DNA from: Neocallimastix lanati (nom. inval.)
Taxonomy: Eukaryota; Neocallimastigomycota; Neocallimastigomycetes; Neocallimastigales; Neocallimastigaceae
Direction of reading: 5' to 3'
NCBI GenBank assembly: GCA_016946835.1
Contig: JACVTC010000206.1
Coordinates: forward strand, 1-17,500
DNA: 17,500 bases
Position numbers and translations under genes: made by a program. Each line of letters opens with the position of its first letter. Position 1 is the stretch's first letter. This document shows, piece by piece, positions 8,916 through 17,070 of the stretch. The notes below the pieces were generated by a model, which did not search any database, was not told the origin of the DNA, and worked only from the letters and a program-made list of their open reading frames with translations.

Positions 8916-9603
8916 TAAATTTAATTTTTCATAGATAAGAAAAGATAATTCCAAAGTTTATAAATGTACCGAATATAAAAAATAAATAAATATAAATCTT
9001 TTATTATTTTAAATGATAAGAAAGAAATCTTAAAATATGATAGTTTACATAATCATCCTGAAATGGAATACTTTGTATCTCAATCTATAATGAAAAATTA
9101 AATTAAAGATAGAATTTAAAAAACATTCAATTCCTTTTGGTATAAAAATAAAAACCCCTATATAATAAAATTTCTAAATAAATGGGGTTTATATATATCC
9201 AGAATATAATTCAATTAAATCCCAAATATCAAGAAATTTAAATAAAAAAAACTACCATCCAATGGAACAACATTTGCTGAAATTCCTAAAGAATTTGAAT
9301 ATTATAAAACAAATCGAGGTGAAAATTTTATGAAATTCAAAAAATTCTAATTTAATAATTTTTTTTTAATCCCCTTTTCAAATAAAATTATATAGGAAAT
9401 ATAATGATGATATATTTCTTGATGGTATATATTTTATATATTTTATTGCCCCTAAATTTAGTTATCAAATATTTATTACAAGAATTTATACTAAAGGATT
9501 AGATAGTTTTTACACTACTTCTTTTGCAATATTAAGAAATAAAGAACAAGAAGCATATAAAATATTACTTTTTTCTTTTGTTAGACTCATTTATATTAAT
9601 ATT
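8916..9603 (+). pseudogene. MULE transposase, N-terminal half with FLYWCH zinc finger (frameshifted)
   Basis: Plus-strand translation gives a FLYWCH-type finger (RKDNSKVYKCTEYKK, INKYKSFIILNDKKEILKYD, SLHNHPEMEYF with the H-x-H pair). One zinc Cys codon appears changed to Tyr in INKYKS. Then come IKDRI/KKHSIPFGIKIKTPYNKI, YNSIKSQISRNLNKKLPSN, TTFAEIPKEFEYYKTNRGEN and FMKFKNSNLIIF. The start of the catalytic domain follows: LYRKYNDDIFLDG with the first catalytic Asp at 9421-9423, then APKFSYQIFITRIYTKGLDS, FYTTSFAILRNKEQEAYKIL. A small tandem duplication seems to have added residues after LDG. Several stops and frameshifts are present. The recognisable sequence ends where the minus-strand half at 8910 begins in family order. 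Confidence 0.75.
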
Positions 9604-9733
9604 TAGATTTTTTCTTCCATTTCTATATTTTTTTTAAATATTATTTAATTATATAATTAAAATAATTATATTAATTATCCAATATTATTCTTAATATTAA
9701 TTTTGAAAAATTAATTTTTCAATTATTTGTAAA

Positions 9734-9763
9734 AAAAATAAATAAATAAATAAATAAATAAAG
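9734..9763. repeat. (TAAA)n microsatellite
   Basis: About seven TAAA units next to the 48-bp array. Both are built from TAAA/TAAAA-type units, so they may share a slippage origin. Confidence 0.85.
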
Positions 9764-9780
9764 AATGCAACCATATAAAT

Positions 9781-10062
9781 ACAGATTGAATAAAATAAAA
9801 TAAAATAAAATAAATATGAATATAAAGTACAAATTGAATAAAATAAAATAAAATAAAATAAAATAAATAGGAATATAAAGTACAGATTGAATAAAATAAA
9901 ATAAAATAAAATAAATATGAATATAAAGTACAGATTGAATAAAATAAAAAAATATAAAATAAATATGAATATAAAGTACAGATTGAATAAAATAAAATAA
10001 AATAAAATAAATATGAATATAAAGTACAGATTGAATAAAATAAAATAAAATAAAATAAAATA
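9781..10062. repeat. 48-bp tandem repeat array, six copies
   Basis: Each unit has the core GAATATAAAGTACAGATTG followed by a run of TAAAA pentamers. The ACAGATTG-type blocks start at 9781, 9829, 9882, 9930, 9978 and 10026, so spacing is 48 bp, with one 53-bp step from a single extra pentamer. Because 48 is a multiple of 3, minus-strand frames stay open through it and encode a 16-residue Phe/Ile/Leu/Tyr period that should not be read as a real membrane protein. It follows directly on the 3' side of the gag-like gene. Confidence 0.9.
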
Positions 10063-11081
10063 ATTAATATTTTTATTATTTTGTTTATTTTCTCTTTTAT
10101 TATAAATAATACGTTTATTCGGATAATTATAATTTTTACCAAATAAATTATTTTTATAACAATTATTAAATTTAAAATTTGAATTGCCACAAGCAGTTCT
10201 TTCATTATACACATTATTTTTATTTTCATTATCATGGATATTATAATTATCTTTACCCAATTTATTTACAACATTACTACTATAATTATTATTATTATTT
10301 TCTTTATTATTAATACAATTGATTATTTTTTTGCTTTTAAAATTCCTGTTTTTATTTCCTTTGTTTTTTTCTATTATTCCATTTTCTTCCATTATTGCTA
10401 ATTCTCTAAAACTATAGTGACATTCACTAGACTTATGGCCTAATTCATAACATCTAAAACAAAAAACTTTTTTATTTTATTTCAATCCCTAAATTATAAT
10501 TATGAAAAATTTTAATTATTACTTTAATAGTTACCATTTATATTCAATATTATTGACCATTCTTAATTGTTTCTCAATTCTTTCTGCTTGCTCTACAGTT
10601 TCCATAGCTTCTTTAATAGTTTTACAGTTCTTATCTTTTTTATTCTAAGGTAAGGGTAACTTCTAGATTTCATTGAATTTATGTAGTTACAAACAGTAAT
10701 TTAAAGTTTTGTGGTCTTCTCCCATGTCATCAAATAGGCGATTATATTTTATTGTTAAAACTAACTAAAGTCTCTTTATTATTTATTCTCCTATTTATAA
10801 AATTCCAATATTTATCGCTTGCCGTTATTTTTTTAGATAATTTTCAATTACATATTTTATTTCTTCTTGCTAAGGAATAACATTATTTTTCTCTTTTAAT
10901 AATATAAGTTCCTCTCTTAATTCAAATTCCACACCTTCTTTTAAGAAAGTAAATTTTCTTTCAGACTTATTTATATCATATAATTCCCATTATTCTATTG
11001 AAATCATTTAAGCCATCCATTTATATCTACTCCATATTGTTCTAATATGGGTAGTTTATTTATCACTTGTTGTATATTCAT
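10063..11081 (-). pseudogene. Gag-like retroelement protein with CCHC zinc knuckle, decayed
   Basis: The minus strand starts MNIQQVINKLPILEQYGVDI at the ATG 11079-11081, then in shifted frames INKSERKFTFLKEGVEFELR, SDKYWNFINRRINNKETLVS, YNRLFDDMGEDHKTLNYCL, and KTIKEAMETVEQAERIEKQL. After that comes a zinc knuckle CFRCYELGHKSSEC (10420-10461) matching CX2CX4HX4C exactly. An Asn-rich basic tail follows (NENKNNVYNERTACGN and on) and runs open from 10392 into the 48-bp array, to a stop at 9697. The layout (helical capsid-like region, then one CCHC knuckle, then a basic tail) is that of Ty3/gypsy Gag. At least four frameshifts and about five internal stops make it a pseudogene. No protease or RT follows it on this strand, so it is separate from the pol remains at 13-16 kb, or was separated by rearrangement. 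Confidence 0.7.
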
Positions 11082-11165
11082 TTTTTTTATTATTATTATA
11101 AATATTTTATTGTTTATTTACACATTAGTTTTTTTTATTATTTTATTATTTTCATATTAATTTTG

Positions 11166-11264
11166 CTTCTGACAGCGCCCGGATTCTCCACCAATTTTGA
11201 TTACGTATCTTTTATATTTAAAGGTGTAACTAAATAATTTTATTTGTTTGGACGTTGTCAGAAG
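11166..11264. repeat. 15-bp inverted repeat enclosing ~70 bp, just upstream of gag
   Basis: CTTCTGACAGCGCCC (11166-11180) and GGACGTTGTCAGAAG (11250-11264) are inverted at 13 of 15 positions. Read in the gag direction, the second block comes first and the GC-rich GGTGGAGAATCCGGGCGC (about 11175-11192) ends about 95 bases before the gag ATG. This is where an LTR end and primer-binding site would be expected. The G+C is far above the surroundings. Whether this is a tRNA-type primer site (it begins TGG on the minus strand), a self-primer fold-back, or simply LTR termini (TGTCAG/CTGACA) cannot be settled here. Confidence 0.5.
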
Positions 11265-13249
11265 GAAATTATTGACAAAATAATATATTTTAATATTATA
11301 TAGAATAATACACACAATAATAATATTCACTCTTTAATATTTAGTTTATTTATTTTATTTATTTATTATCATTCATCCATAAAAAATACATCATCAATAT
11401 AAATATTTGTTAACTAGTTAAAATATAATTAAATCATTCAATAAAATATAATTAATTACTAAAATCTCTTATGTTATTAATGTAAACTAAATATAAAACT
11501 ACACTAAACTATACTAATAAACATGCTTATAGGTTAAATTATTAATAAAACTAAATTAATATTAAAAAAAAAGAACCATTCTTTAAACTATTATTATTTA
11601 CTAACTATATATAATATTATTAAATTATTATTAACCAATAAGATTTCACTAACCTAAATTTCACTAAATTATGGTATTTATGGTGGTGGTACCGTATCAT
11701 TATGAGTTTCGTTACAATTAGTATATTATTAATATCTTATAATTAAATATTATTATTATTATGTAACTTAACAAAGTATAAAAGAAAGATGTAAAAACCT
11801 ATCTTTTATGTTCTTTGTTAAGGTTATTGTAAAATTACCTTAATAGTAATAGTTTATAGATATTTAATTATTAAATAAAGAGAAATTATTATTATAAATA
11901 AAAATAATTAAATAATTTTAATTATTAAAGTTTATTATAAATAAATTTTTATTAAACTAAACCATTTAAATATTTATTATTATTATTATATATCTATATA
12001 GCATATTACTATATAGACATATTGACTTTGTAAAATTTTAATAAAACATATTATTTTATTTAAATTTAAAACATAAAATATATCAAAATCTTAACAATAA
12101 TGTCACGAATATTAGTGGATTTGAGATTAAAATTCACTATTAGATCAATTGAAATTTAATTTAGTTATTGACAAAAAATTATTTTAATTCCATTTTAATT
12201 ATAAAAAATAAATATTAGAAACATTAAAATAATCAGAAAACAAAGGGATTGGAATTATTTATTAAAGATCATTTAATTTAATTTAATTTAACCCTTAAGG
12301 ATTTAATAAAAATAACTTGAAGAAAAAACAACGACAACTCAACAAATAATGGAAATATGATATTGATTATTCCAGTTAAAATTATATTCATTAGAAAGCT
12401 ACGGACGAGAACTACAACATATATTAAAATCAAACCTTATTGGACAACTAGATGACGAGATATTGGACTTTAAAGATATTTTAAATATCTAAAAACAATT
12501 TAATTATTTAATTAAGACCCTAGATTATTAATTAGAAATTTAAATTAGATAAAATCTCTTAACTTGGAAATTATATTATTAATTTTTTTTTATGAACAAA
12601 TATTATTAATTAAAAATACAGAATTAGTTATTAGTAATAGTCTAATAATATTTTATTTATAGAGTTATTGTATTAAAAGATTCTTATCCATATTATTTTA
12701 TTATTATATTTTATATAGTTTATATGTAATGAATATATTAAGATTAAAATGTATTATTTAATTATATTGTTAATTATTATTTTAGTTTAGTATAAAAAGG
12801 ATTTGAAATTCCATATTTTGAAATTTCCTTGTAAGATTATTAACTAATTAACATTTAACCTTATTAACCAATTAACATAAAGTTAATGAATTAATTATAA
12901 CAATAAATAATTTTTATATTAATCTTAGTAAAATTTATTATTAAAATATATTTTAAATAAAGTTCTACTAAAATATAAATCTTAAAGATTGAATTCTTAA
13001 TTATAAAACTCTGTGTGTGTTATTTATTATTTAAATTTAATTAAATTGTTATAATTAATAAAGAAACATCTTGACCTGACCAATTTAACCCAAACTAGGA
13101 AAGATTTAGCTAGAATCTAACCTACCACCCAATAAGATTTTAACTATAATCTTTTTACCTATTTAAATTTTTAAACAATAATCTTACCATGAAAAAATTT
13201 TTTAACAAATAATAAAATAATTGTAATTATTGATTCTGTTAATAACTCT
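11265..13249. other. Gene-free region with possible LTR remains
   Basis: No protein recognised on either strand. A GC-richer island at about 12330-12480 (around AAGCTACGGACGAGAACTAC) has no long open frame and resembles LTR-type non-coding sequence. It is followed by TATAAAAAGG at 12791-12800 and AATAAA at 13057-13062 on the plus strand, a spacing that would suit the U3 and R parts of an LTR. A start such as TGTCACG near 12101 is possible. I found no second copy in the window, so LTR status is only suggested. It could be a solo LTR or belong to the neighbouring gypsy remains. Confidence 0.3.
11767..11843. repeat. Two adjoining hairpins
   Basis: CTTAACAAAG (11767-11776) pairs perfectly with CTTTGTTAAG (11813-11822), and the inner ATAAAAGAAAGAT / ATCTTTTAT continues the stem with a bulge. 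Overlapping its right arm, TTAAGGT (11818-11824) pairs with ACCTTAA (11837-11843), so the two stems are mutually exclusive. Function unknown; possibly an end of a small element. Confidence 0.55.
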
Positions 13250-13359
13250 CTCTCTTAAAAACGGATTCCAGACGTCTTAGGTTTTGGTTTTACTTGGATA
13301 CTTCTTGTGGTATTCAGCAAGAAATTTATTACAATGAAGATAAATGGGTAACAGAAGTC

Positions 13360-13794
13360 AGTTTACCCATTTAAGATAGCGGCTAGTAAGAGGTTCTTTA
13401 TTAGCAAAAAAAAAAAAATACTGACTAGGGGCTTTTGATCAGTATTATAGGGTAGTTACAAAAGGACTACCGGTGAGAAAACACTTTGAACTTCCTTACA
13501 CAGTTGGAACACAGGCTTTCCTTCCAAGTCAGTAACACTGTGGTTATTTTCCGAAAAGGGAAAAGGGATCTACTTTCAAAAATAGATTGGAACCTCTATA
13601 TTATCTTTAACTTGAAAGTAAAAACACCACCTAAGCCCTATCCTTGAGGCGTCCATGCGAATAATAAAATGGTTTCTTATAGTCAGGAAGGTGTTAAGAT
13701 AGGGGCACTTAACTAATTTATTTTTTCAGTTCTTCGAAAAGCGACTGTTGCAGTCCTCAGGACCAAATAAAAAGGAACATCTTTCTTTTAAGTC
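13360..13794 (-). pseudogene. RNase H domain of gypsy pol, decayed
   Basis: Continues directly from the RT remnant. Minus-strand frames give LFEELKK, RMDASR (the first RNase H Asp region), VTDLEGKPVFQLCKEVQSVF with the family TDLEGK element, TDQKPLVSIF (normally DHKPL, so His to Gln), and NKEPLTSRYLKWVN. A 13-base A-run at 13406-13418 (plus strand) falls inside the codons just before NKEPL and has added Phe codons. Several stops and at least four frame changes. The downstream minus-strand sequence to about 13250 (FLAEYHKKYPSK) may be the last of the polyprotein, but I do not recognise it. Confidence 0.65.
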
Positions 13795-14297
13795 ATTGGA
13801 ACAATGGATATGCAACTTGAGCAAAGTTGAAAATAAACTTTCCGTAATAACCAATAGCGCCAAGGGAAGGATTCGCAATTGAGTTTTTGTCTTTAGGAGG
13901 AATCCAGCCAGCCAGTTTATAATAACTTTTGACCTTCTCAGGAATGGGAGAAATAACCTTCGGTAGAAAGAAGGTGACCGAGGAGAGTGACGTAACTTTA
14001 TTTTTAAAAAAAAGGTACATTTCTCAATATTTATTTTTAAATTCATTATCATTTAAAAAATTTTTAAAAACTTTACCCAAATTACTAATATGATCTTCTA
14101 ATGTTTTTTTTTTGAAAATACAATAATATCATCAATATAAATAAAAACGCAAACACCAATTAAGTCCAAAAAAAAAAAAAATTCTGTTCATTTCACATTG
14201 AAATGAAGCCGGAGCGTTGCATAATCCAAATGGCATGACTCTGAAGTTATAATTTCCAAACATAGTGGTTAAAGGCTGTTTTTATCTTGATCTTCTT

Positions 14298-14327
14298 CAG
14301 CCATGGGTATTTCAGCCATGGGTATTT
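14298..14327. repeat. 15-bp exact tandem duplication inside the RT remnant
   Basis: CAGCCATGGGTATTT occurs twice in a row (14298-14312, 14313-14327). In the RT frame it duplicates five residues after GYHQIP (MAEIP repeated), where RTs have a single MAE-type turn. An in-frame duplication in an otherwise dead gene. Confidence 0.9.
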
Positions 14328-14487
14328 GATGATACCCAGAAAACAAAATCAACAGTAGATTAATATTTGGGGAATTATTGCCAATGTAATTAAAGATATC
14401 ATCGATTAATGGTAGGGCATAAGCATCCTTTAATAGTAACATTATTCAATTTGCAATAGTCCACACACAATCGCCATTTGTTTACCA

Positions 14488-14514
14488 TTTTTTTTTTTTT
14501 TTTTTTTTTTTTTT
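14488..14514. repeat. Poly(T) run of 27 inside the RT remnant
   Basis: Lies exactly where the minus strand would encode the Lys-Lys of the conserved VPKK-N-G-K motif, so it is an expanded Lys (AAA) codon run, not an insertion of foreign sequence. A second run, 14566-14584, lies about 50 bases away. Confidence 0.85.
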
Positions 14515-15130
14515 GGAACAAGTACCACCGGTGAAGACCATGACGAGAAAGAAGGTTCAATAAGGTTTTTTTTTTTTTTTTTTTAATTAATATTATTAAT
14601 TCTTGTTTTAATACATCTATGTGAAAGATTTAGGTATTCTATATGATTTTTTTGTTTTATTGGTTGGGCACCTGGCACTAGTTCGATCCTATGAGGGAGA
14701 AATTTCGATTTACCAGGGTCATCTGTTTTTATTGCTATAAATATCAAAATTTTTATAAAATAATTCATTCACTATTTTTTTTTTTTTTTGAAATTTTCAG
14801 GTATAGTTTGTATAATTTCATCAATTATATTTTGTTTAATTGTATCAGAATCATTTGCATCGTTATTTTCGTCATTTACAACAGTTACTGTTATCAATAT
14901 AGGGTTCTGTTCAATAGGCTCTTCTTGAGCATGATCTTCTGGATTCGGAATAGGTGAGTCAATATCATAGTATAGATCAGCTAATTCAGTAGAATTATTA
15001 TTTTTTCATCAATATAAAAATAATTTTATCTTTTAACTAAATTGATATCAAATCTATTTTTCTTAAAGAGAATCGACAACCTATTAAGAACATCAAAAAT
15101 TATCATCTTTTTCAATAACCCTTGAAATAT

Positions 15131-15355
15131 TCAAAGAACATTTTTACACCTAATGGAAATTTTTAATTCAACTACTTCACTAGCAATAGTGGAATTAGAA
15201 TATGCTTGTAAAAAAAATTGTTTCCGAGATGGTCCCAATAGCAGGTTTGTTAATTTTTTTATTTTATTTAATGTGGATCTTGTTATAGCATTAAGGCTAG
15301 CACAAGAATCCAAAAAAATATTTCACATGATTTATTCTCGACAAATCCATTCACT
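15131..15355 (-). pseudogene. Retropepsin-like aspartic protease of gypsy pol (DSCAS active site)
   Basis: Minus-strand frames give IKVNGFVENKSCEIF then, one base shifted, LDSCASLNAITRSTLNKIKK, with the active-site triad region DSCAS at 15296-15310. Ty3/gypsy proteases usually have D-(T/S)-G-A, so Cys replaces Gly here. A strand-like segment (LGPSRKQFFLQAYSNSTIAS, then EVVELKISIRCKNVL) follows and stops. The sequence then continues in other frames with DVLNRLSILF/KKNRFDINLV (about 15050-15100), which looks like the next part of the domain. One frame break lies just before the active site. Confidence 0.65.
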
Positions 15356-15389
15356 TTAATAATTTTTTATTCTTGCTTATTTATTGTCA

Positions 15390-15835
15390 TGATATTAGTA
15401 ACTGTATTTTTTTTTAGGGGGTAAGTTTTAAGGCCTTCATAAATTCAGATCGAAATTTAGGGAATAGATCCAAAAGATATGTTAACTTGGTAATTTACTT
15501 CAGTAGAAGCTACTTCTTTAACTAAATCTTGAATGCAGTATTCTTCAAAAGTCTTTCATCAAATTTATGTGACGTTCCTTGTTATTTATAGGTAATTCTT
15601 GAGAATTGGTTTTCACTTTATTATCATTAATTTGTTCCCTAATTTCTCTGATACGTTCTTGTTTATTTTTCTTTTTAGCATTAATTAATATTCTTTTCAG
15701 TAATGAAGGAAGGATCTAAATATTCTAATTTTTCTGTGGTGCTATGATTATCTTTAGTGTTATTAACTAATTCACTTTCATTTAGAGAAAAATTTCACAG
15801 TTTTCTTATTTTTATCCTTTGTTTCAACTATAGTT
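15390..15835 (-). pseudogene. Gag-pol linker region upstream of the protease, decayed
   Basis: Minus-strand pieces in several frames: VETKDKNKKTVKF, LNESELVNNTKDNHSTTEKL, EYLDPSFITEK, INAKKKNKQERIREIREQIN, FEEYCIQDLVKEVASTEVNY, then LLDLFPKFRSEFMKALKLTP just before the protease. The last segment resembles the pre-protease helix of some Ty3/gypsy polyproteins. Charged, mostly helical sequence interrupted by at least four frameshifts. Identity beyond 'part of this element' is inferred from position. Confidence 0.5.
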
Positions 15836-15849
15836 TATATTATTGTTAT

Positions 15850-15886
15850 CTTCTTCTTCTTCTTCTTCTTCTTCTTCTTCTTCTTC
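15850..15886. repeat. (CTT)n microsatellite, about 12 units
   Basis: Perfect CTT array. On the minus strand it is (GAA)n and encodes the poly-Glu run of the Asn/Glu-rich frame. Confidence 0.9.
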
Positions 15887-15945
15887 TAATTCAGATTCCC
15901 TAAGCATTTCAATATCATCTTGTATAGATATGACACTTTGATTTC

Positions 15946-16112
15946 TATTAATATTATTATAATTATTTTTATTATTACTATTATTAATATTATTAATATT
16001 ATTATTACTATTATTATTATTACTATCATTATTATTAATTTTATTATTATTATTAATTTTATTATTATTATTATTAATAATATTATTATTATTAATATTA
16101 TTATTACTAATA
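15946..16112. repeat. (ATT)n-type imperfect microsatellite
   Basis: ATT/ATA/ACT-type trinucleotides over about 165 bases, read on the minus strand as AAT codons (poly-Asn with Ile, Ser and Lys). The plus-strand Ile-rich frame across it is a shadow. Confidence 0.9.
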
Positions 16113-16373
16113 GATAAATTAGTATTACGACTCATTGCTGATGTAATTATAGGGGTAGGTTGATCTTTTAAATTATTTTTTGTATTAATTTTTATCATAT
16201 GGTTTAACTTTATTTAATTTTGGTTTTGATTTCCTTGTAGTTGCCGCCACAATTTCTGTATTATATACATGTGATTGATCTTCTTGATTAGGAAATTTTT
16301 TTTGTAGGTGTCATGTTGTTATAGTTACTATTGTTACTATTGGTTATTAATGAGTTATTTGGTATTGTCGTCA

Positions 16374-16865
16374 TAAAATAATTATTATTTAAATTTTTAA
16401 ATTTTTTTTTTTAGATTTTATCTAATTTTTATTTTTTCATTAAATTTATACATTATTAACCAATAATATATAAATTTATTATTTAATAATTTTTTGCATT
16501 TATTTTTTATATTTTAGTTATTTTATTAAATTTTTTTAGTTTTTTTTTATTATATATACATATACCTATACCTACATATAAATTAACCCTAACCTTCTTC
16601 TCTCATTTTTCTTTTAATTTTGATTCTAAACATAAATATTAAATAAAATATAAAATTATTTGATATTTAAATTTAGCAATTTTTTTCCTTTTTTTTGATA
16701 ATGAATCCAAGATTTTAGAAGGCGATTTTAATCGAATTTCCATTTTTAGATTTATTGGTATGTCTTTTACTTCTTTTTTTTAGATTTAATTAATATATTT
16801 TCAAATTCGGCGATTTAAACATAAAGATTTTTTTTTTAAATAATTTTACTGTCTTTTCCATTTTA
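16374..16865. other. AT-rich interval with lysine-rich minus-strand scraps
   Basis: No confident gene. The minus strand at about 16660-16760 gives KMEIRLKSPSKILDSLSKKR KKIAKF, a basic stretch that could be a decayed continuation of the acidic frame at 16866-17062 or of the retroelement, but stops surround it. A single TTAACCCTAACC at about 16583-16594 resembles telomeric repeat but is not repeated. Confidence 0.4.
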
Positions 16866-17062
16866 TTAGAAAATATCTTCCAAAGATACAGCAGAATCAA
16901 TATCTTCTTCAAATTTGCTATTTTCAGAAAAGTCATCAGTGTTTCTAAATATTTCGGATAAGTAATTTGAATATTCTACTGAATCTGATAATTCTTTATA
17001 TTTATTATCATAACTAGAATCAGTATCATCAAATTTTCGTATATTACTTTTAATAGTAGTTT
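16866..17062 (-). CDS. Unidentified acidic reading frame (partial, start not found)
   Basis: About 64 codons on the minus strand ending at TAA 16866-16868. It reads IRKFDDTDSSYDNKYKELSD, SVEYSNYLSEIFRNTDDF, SENSKFEEDIDSAVSLEDIF. Composition is balanced and strongly acidic (Asp/Glu/Ser), unlike the Phe/Ile noise of spacer frames, which argues for real or formerly real coding sequence. It has no internal ATG. Upstream, across the T-run at 17059-17071 (A-run on the minus strand), another frame reads LRESVFTNENVKKK, so a homopolymer frameshift probably separates the 5' part. No domain recognised. It could be the N-terminal part of the gypsy element or a host gene. Confidence 0.4.
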
Positions 17063-17070
17063 TTTTTTTT

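Larger units (their letters stand above)
13795..14735 (-). pseudogene. Reverse transcriptase of Ty3/gypsy type, decayed
   Basis: Minus-strand translation gives the RT blocks in order: KTDDPGKSKFLPHRIELVPG and [87 protein letters not shown] with the catalytic YIDD at 14128-14139, LEDHISNLGKVF, ISPIPEKVKSYYKLAGWIPP, and LGAIGYYGKFIFNFAQVAYP, the gypsy connection. Frameshifts, stops, a 27-T run at 14488-14514, a 19-T run at 14566-14584 and a 14-A run at 14168-14181 break it. The catalytic YIDD pair is still encoded, but no full product could be made. Very strong family identification. Confidence 0.85.
13250..16373 (-). mobile_element. Decayed Ty3/gypsy-type LTR retrotransposon, pol region
   Basis: On the minus strand, in Ty3/gypsy order: an Asn- and Glu-rich leader (16373-15830), a linker, an aspartic protease (about 15355-15131), reverse transcriptase (about 14735-13795) and RNase H (about 13790-13360). 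Every part is split by frameshifts and stops. I recognise no integrase below 13250 and no assured LTR pair, so the element is 3'-truncated or too decayed there. Base composition changes within it: 13250-14000 is visibly richer in G+C than the 15-16.4 kb part. Confidence 0.8.
15824..16373 (-). pseudogene. Asn/Glu-rich N-terminal region of the gypsy polyprotein
   Basis: Starts at an ATG (16371-16373) reading MTTIPNNSLITNSNNSNYNN, continues after a frameshift as QEDQSHVYNTEIVAATTRKS KPKLNKVKPYD, and then in a third frame (16198-15824, 124 codons) with KDQPTPIITSAMSRNTNL, a long Asn-rich tract, SVISIQDDIEMLRESELEEE and a run of about a dozen Glu. It lies upstream of the linker and protease on the same strand, so it is probably the N-terminal part of the same gene. 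No zinc knuckle or capsid motif is seen, so it cannot be called Gag. An independent low-complexity host gene is the alternative. Confidence 0.45.

Noticed and set aside
9697-10235. Phe/Leu/Tyr-rich membrane-like minus-strand proteins
   Set aside because: Two frames of the 48-bp array; only the part above about 10063 in one frame (gag tail) has meaning.
14691-14957. 88-codon plus-strand frame and the 68-codon one at 15153-15359
   Set aside because: Opposite-strand shadows of the RT and protease remains.
15920-16117. 65-codon Ile-rich plus-strand frame
   Set aside because: Antisense of the (AAT)n poly-Asn tract.
16583-16594. Telomere-like TTAACCCTAACC
   Set aside because: Only about two units; no array, so chance is adequate.
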